Shown here: piece after piece, positions 62,661 through 64,000 of the stretch
Numbering within the stretch: the stretch's first letter is position 1
How the letters are laid out: each line of letters begins with the position of its first letter
Assembly (NCBI GenBank): GCA_036971475.1
Contig: JBAIZL010000002.1
Location: 16,447,067-16,511,066, forward strand
Reading direction: 5' to 3'
DNA length: 64,000 nt
DNA from: Prosapia bicincta
Taxonomy: Eukaryota; Arthropoda; Insecta; Hemiptera; Cercopidae
Notes under the pieces: generated by a model
Seen by the model: the letters and a program-made list of their open reading frames with translations, nothing else
Told to the model about the DNA's origin: nothing
Database searches by the model: none
Program-made: the position numbers and the translations under genes

Positions 62661-63260
62661 ACTAGTCACTTAACCTTTTGGGTAACTGAATACATTCATA
62701 GTGGAAATATGTACGAATTCTTAAAAAATAGTAGCTTAACCTATTGGGTTACTGAATACATTTATGGTGAAAAAATGTATATATTGTTAAAAGTAGTAGA
62801 TTAACATTTTGGGTGACTTAATACTTTCATGGTGGAAAAATGTACATAGGCCTACTGTAAAAACTAGAAGCTTAACCTTTTGGGTGACTGGCGTTTGTGG
62901 TGGAAAAATGTACATATTGTTAAAAGTAGTAGATTAACATTTTGGGTGACTTAATACTTTCATGTTGGAAAAATGTACATAGGCCTACTGTAAAAACTAG
63001 AAGCTTAATCTTTTGGGCGACTGACGTTTGTGGTGGAAAAATGTACATATTGTTAAAAGTAGTAGATTAACATTTTGAGTGACTGAGTAATTTCGTGGTG
63101 GAAAATGTACATATTGTTAAAACTGGTAACTTAACCTTTTGGGTGACTGAAAACATTTATGGTGAAAAAATGTACATATTGTTAAAAGTAGTAGATTAAC
63201 ATTTTGGGTGACTGAATACATTCTGGTGGAAAATATACAGATTTCTAAAACTAGTAGCTT
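62661..63260. repeat. Diverged 65-bp array (copy 2)
   Basis: About ten decayed units of AACTAGTAGCTTAACC...TTTTGGGTGACTGAATA, homologous to 33336-35472 but not homogenised. Confidence 0.88.
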
Positions 63261-63420
63261 AACCCTTATTGATCAAAAATTGTATTTAACGAATTTAATT
63301 GAATCGGTTTTTAAAAAGTATTAGACGTACCTAAAAATTTTCAATAAAAAATTGTAAAACAATTTTATTAATAATTATTACATTGAATTAATTGCAGTGT
63401 AGATTTATATATATAAATAA

Positions 63421-63601
<181 letters not shown>

Positions 63602-63649
63602 TACAATATTTATAGGTAATAAAACATTTTCATTAAGTCATTTTTAACT

Positions 63650-63780
63650 TAACAATGTGCATAAAACGTTTTGTTTTGATATTCTACCACATAACCTATA
63701 ACATAAAACCATCTGTTATATGAAATCATATGTTATCACTTAAATTAAGATAAACTAGTTTTATACATACTTGCAACTAC
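63650..63780 (+). mobile_element. Family M MITE, core fragment
   Basis: ATTCTACCACATAACCTATA, CATAAAACCATCTGTTATAT, then AAATCATATGTTATCACTTA. Confidence 0.65.
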
Positions 63781-64000
63781 TCTGTATAGGTGAGTTGAGC
63801 CTGACGCCAGCTCGATTTTTCTCGCACAATTTTCCCGTTAAGTTACATCAAAATTAATTTAAATAAACAAAGAAAAATTTATTTTTTTCACTCAGGAGTG
63901 GCCCGACAGAAGTGATAACAAAATAGAGCTAATAGTTTCGTAAAGTGTTAACGAAGAATAATTATATTATATAAGAACGTTAAGGAAGTTATATAAGAAC
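63781..64000. other. No gene seen
   Basis: AT-rich end of window. Confidence 0.4.

Larger units (their letters stand above)
41190..63260. repeat. Segmental duplication, copy 2 (expanded)
   Basis: Matches 26341-35472 in the same order and orientation. It is longer because of the 11.2-kb foldback at 42924, the Penelope-like element at 56412 and the 122-bp satellite at 59957. Confidence 0.88.

Overview
The window looks like repeat-dense nuclear DNA from an arthropod, most likely an insect; I cannot name the species. The clues are AT-rich sequence, long (TA)n and (CA)n microsatellites, a mariner transposase, pogo/Tigger-like MITEs, a Helitron helicase remnant, Penelope-like sequence with hammerhead ribozymes, Jockey-like non-LTR fragments, and a spliced gene for a small secreted cysteine-rich protein. 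Nothing bacterial is visible.

Layout. 1-6.2 kb: a pogo-like MITE, a once-frameshifted mariner copy, a 134-bp satellite and inverted repeats around (TA)n. 6.2-19.8 kb: mobile-element debris, with many pieces of one abundant MITE-like family (called family M here), a Helitron end, foldbacks and a tRNA-headed SINE-like repeat. 19.9-22.1 kb: a pogo/Tigger-like element whose interior is a 50/100-bp satellite. 22-26 kb: family M copies and a 58-bp array. 26.3-35.5 kb and 41.2-63.3 kb are two copies of one segmental duplication. The second copy is lengthened by an 11.2-kb foldback element (42924-54148), a 1.46-kb Penelope-like element (56412-57873) and a 122-bp satellite grown from a MITE end (59.96-62.66 kb).

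The one convincing host gene is on the minus strand, in four exons between 36926 and 29483. It encodes a signal peptide and three tandem cystine-knot (knottin-type) modules. The three non-terminal exons are each exactly 34 codons, all introns are phase 0, and each intron splits a module between its first and second cysteine. The duplication carries second copies of exon 3 (58416-58315) and exon 4 (54380-54300). Partner exons 1 and 2, if they exist, should lie just beyond the window.

Most interesting: (a) the multi-knottin gene and its exon-defined repeat; (b) the 11.2-kb foldback with a perfect 6-bp target duplication and AGT...ACT ends, as in Polinton/Maverick elements, and an internal 'empty site' at 29343; (c) a family of hammerhead-ribozyme-like motifs, some intact and some broken, one inside a recognisable Penelope-like element; (d) two independent cases of satellite DNA growing from or inside a DNA transposon; (e) a roughly 340-bp intronic block with only three differences between the two duplication copies.
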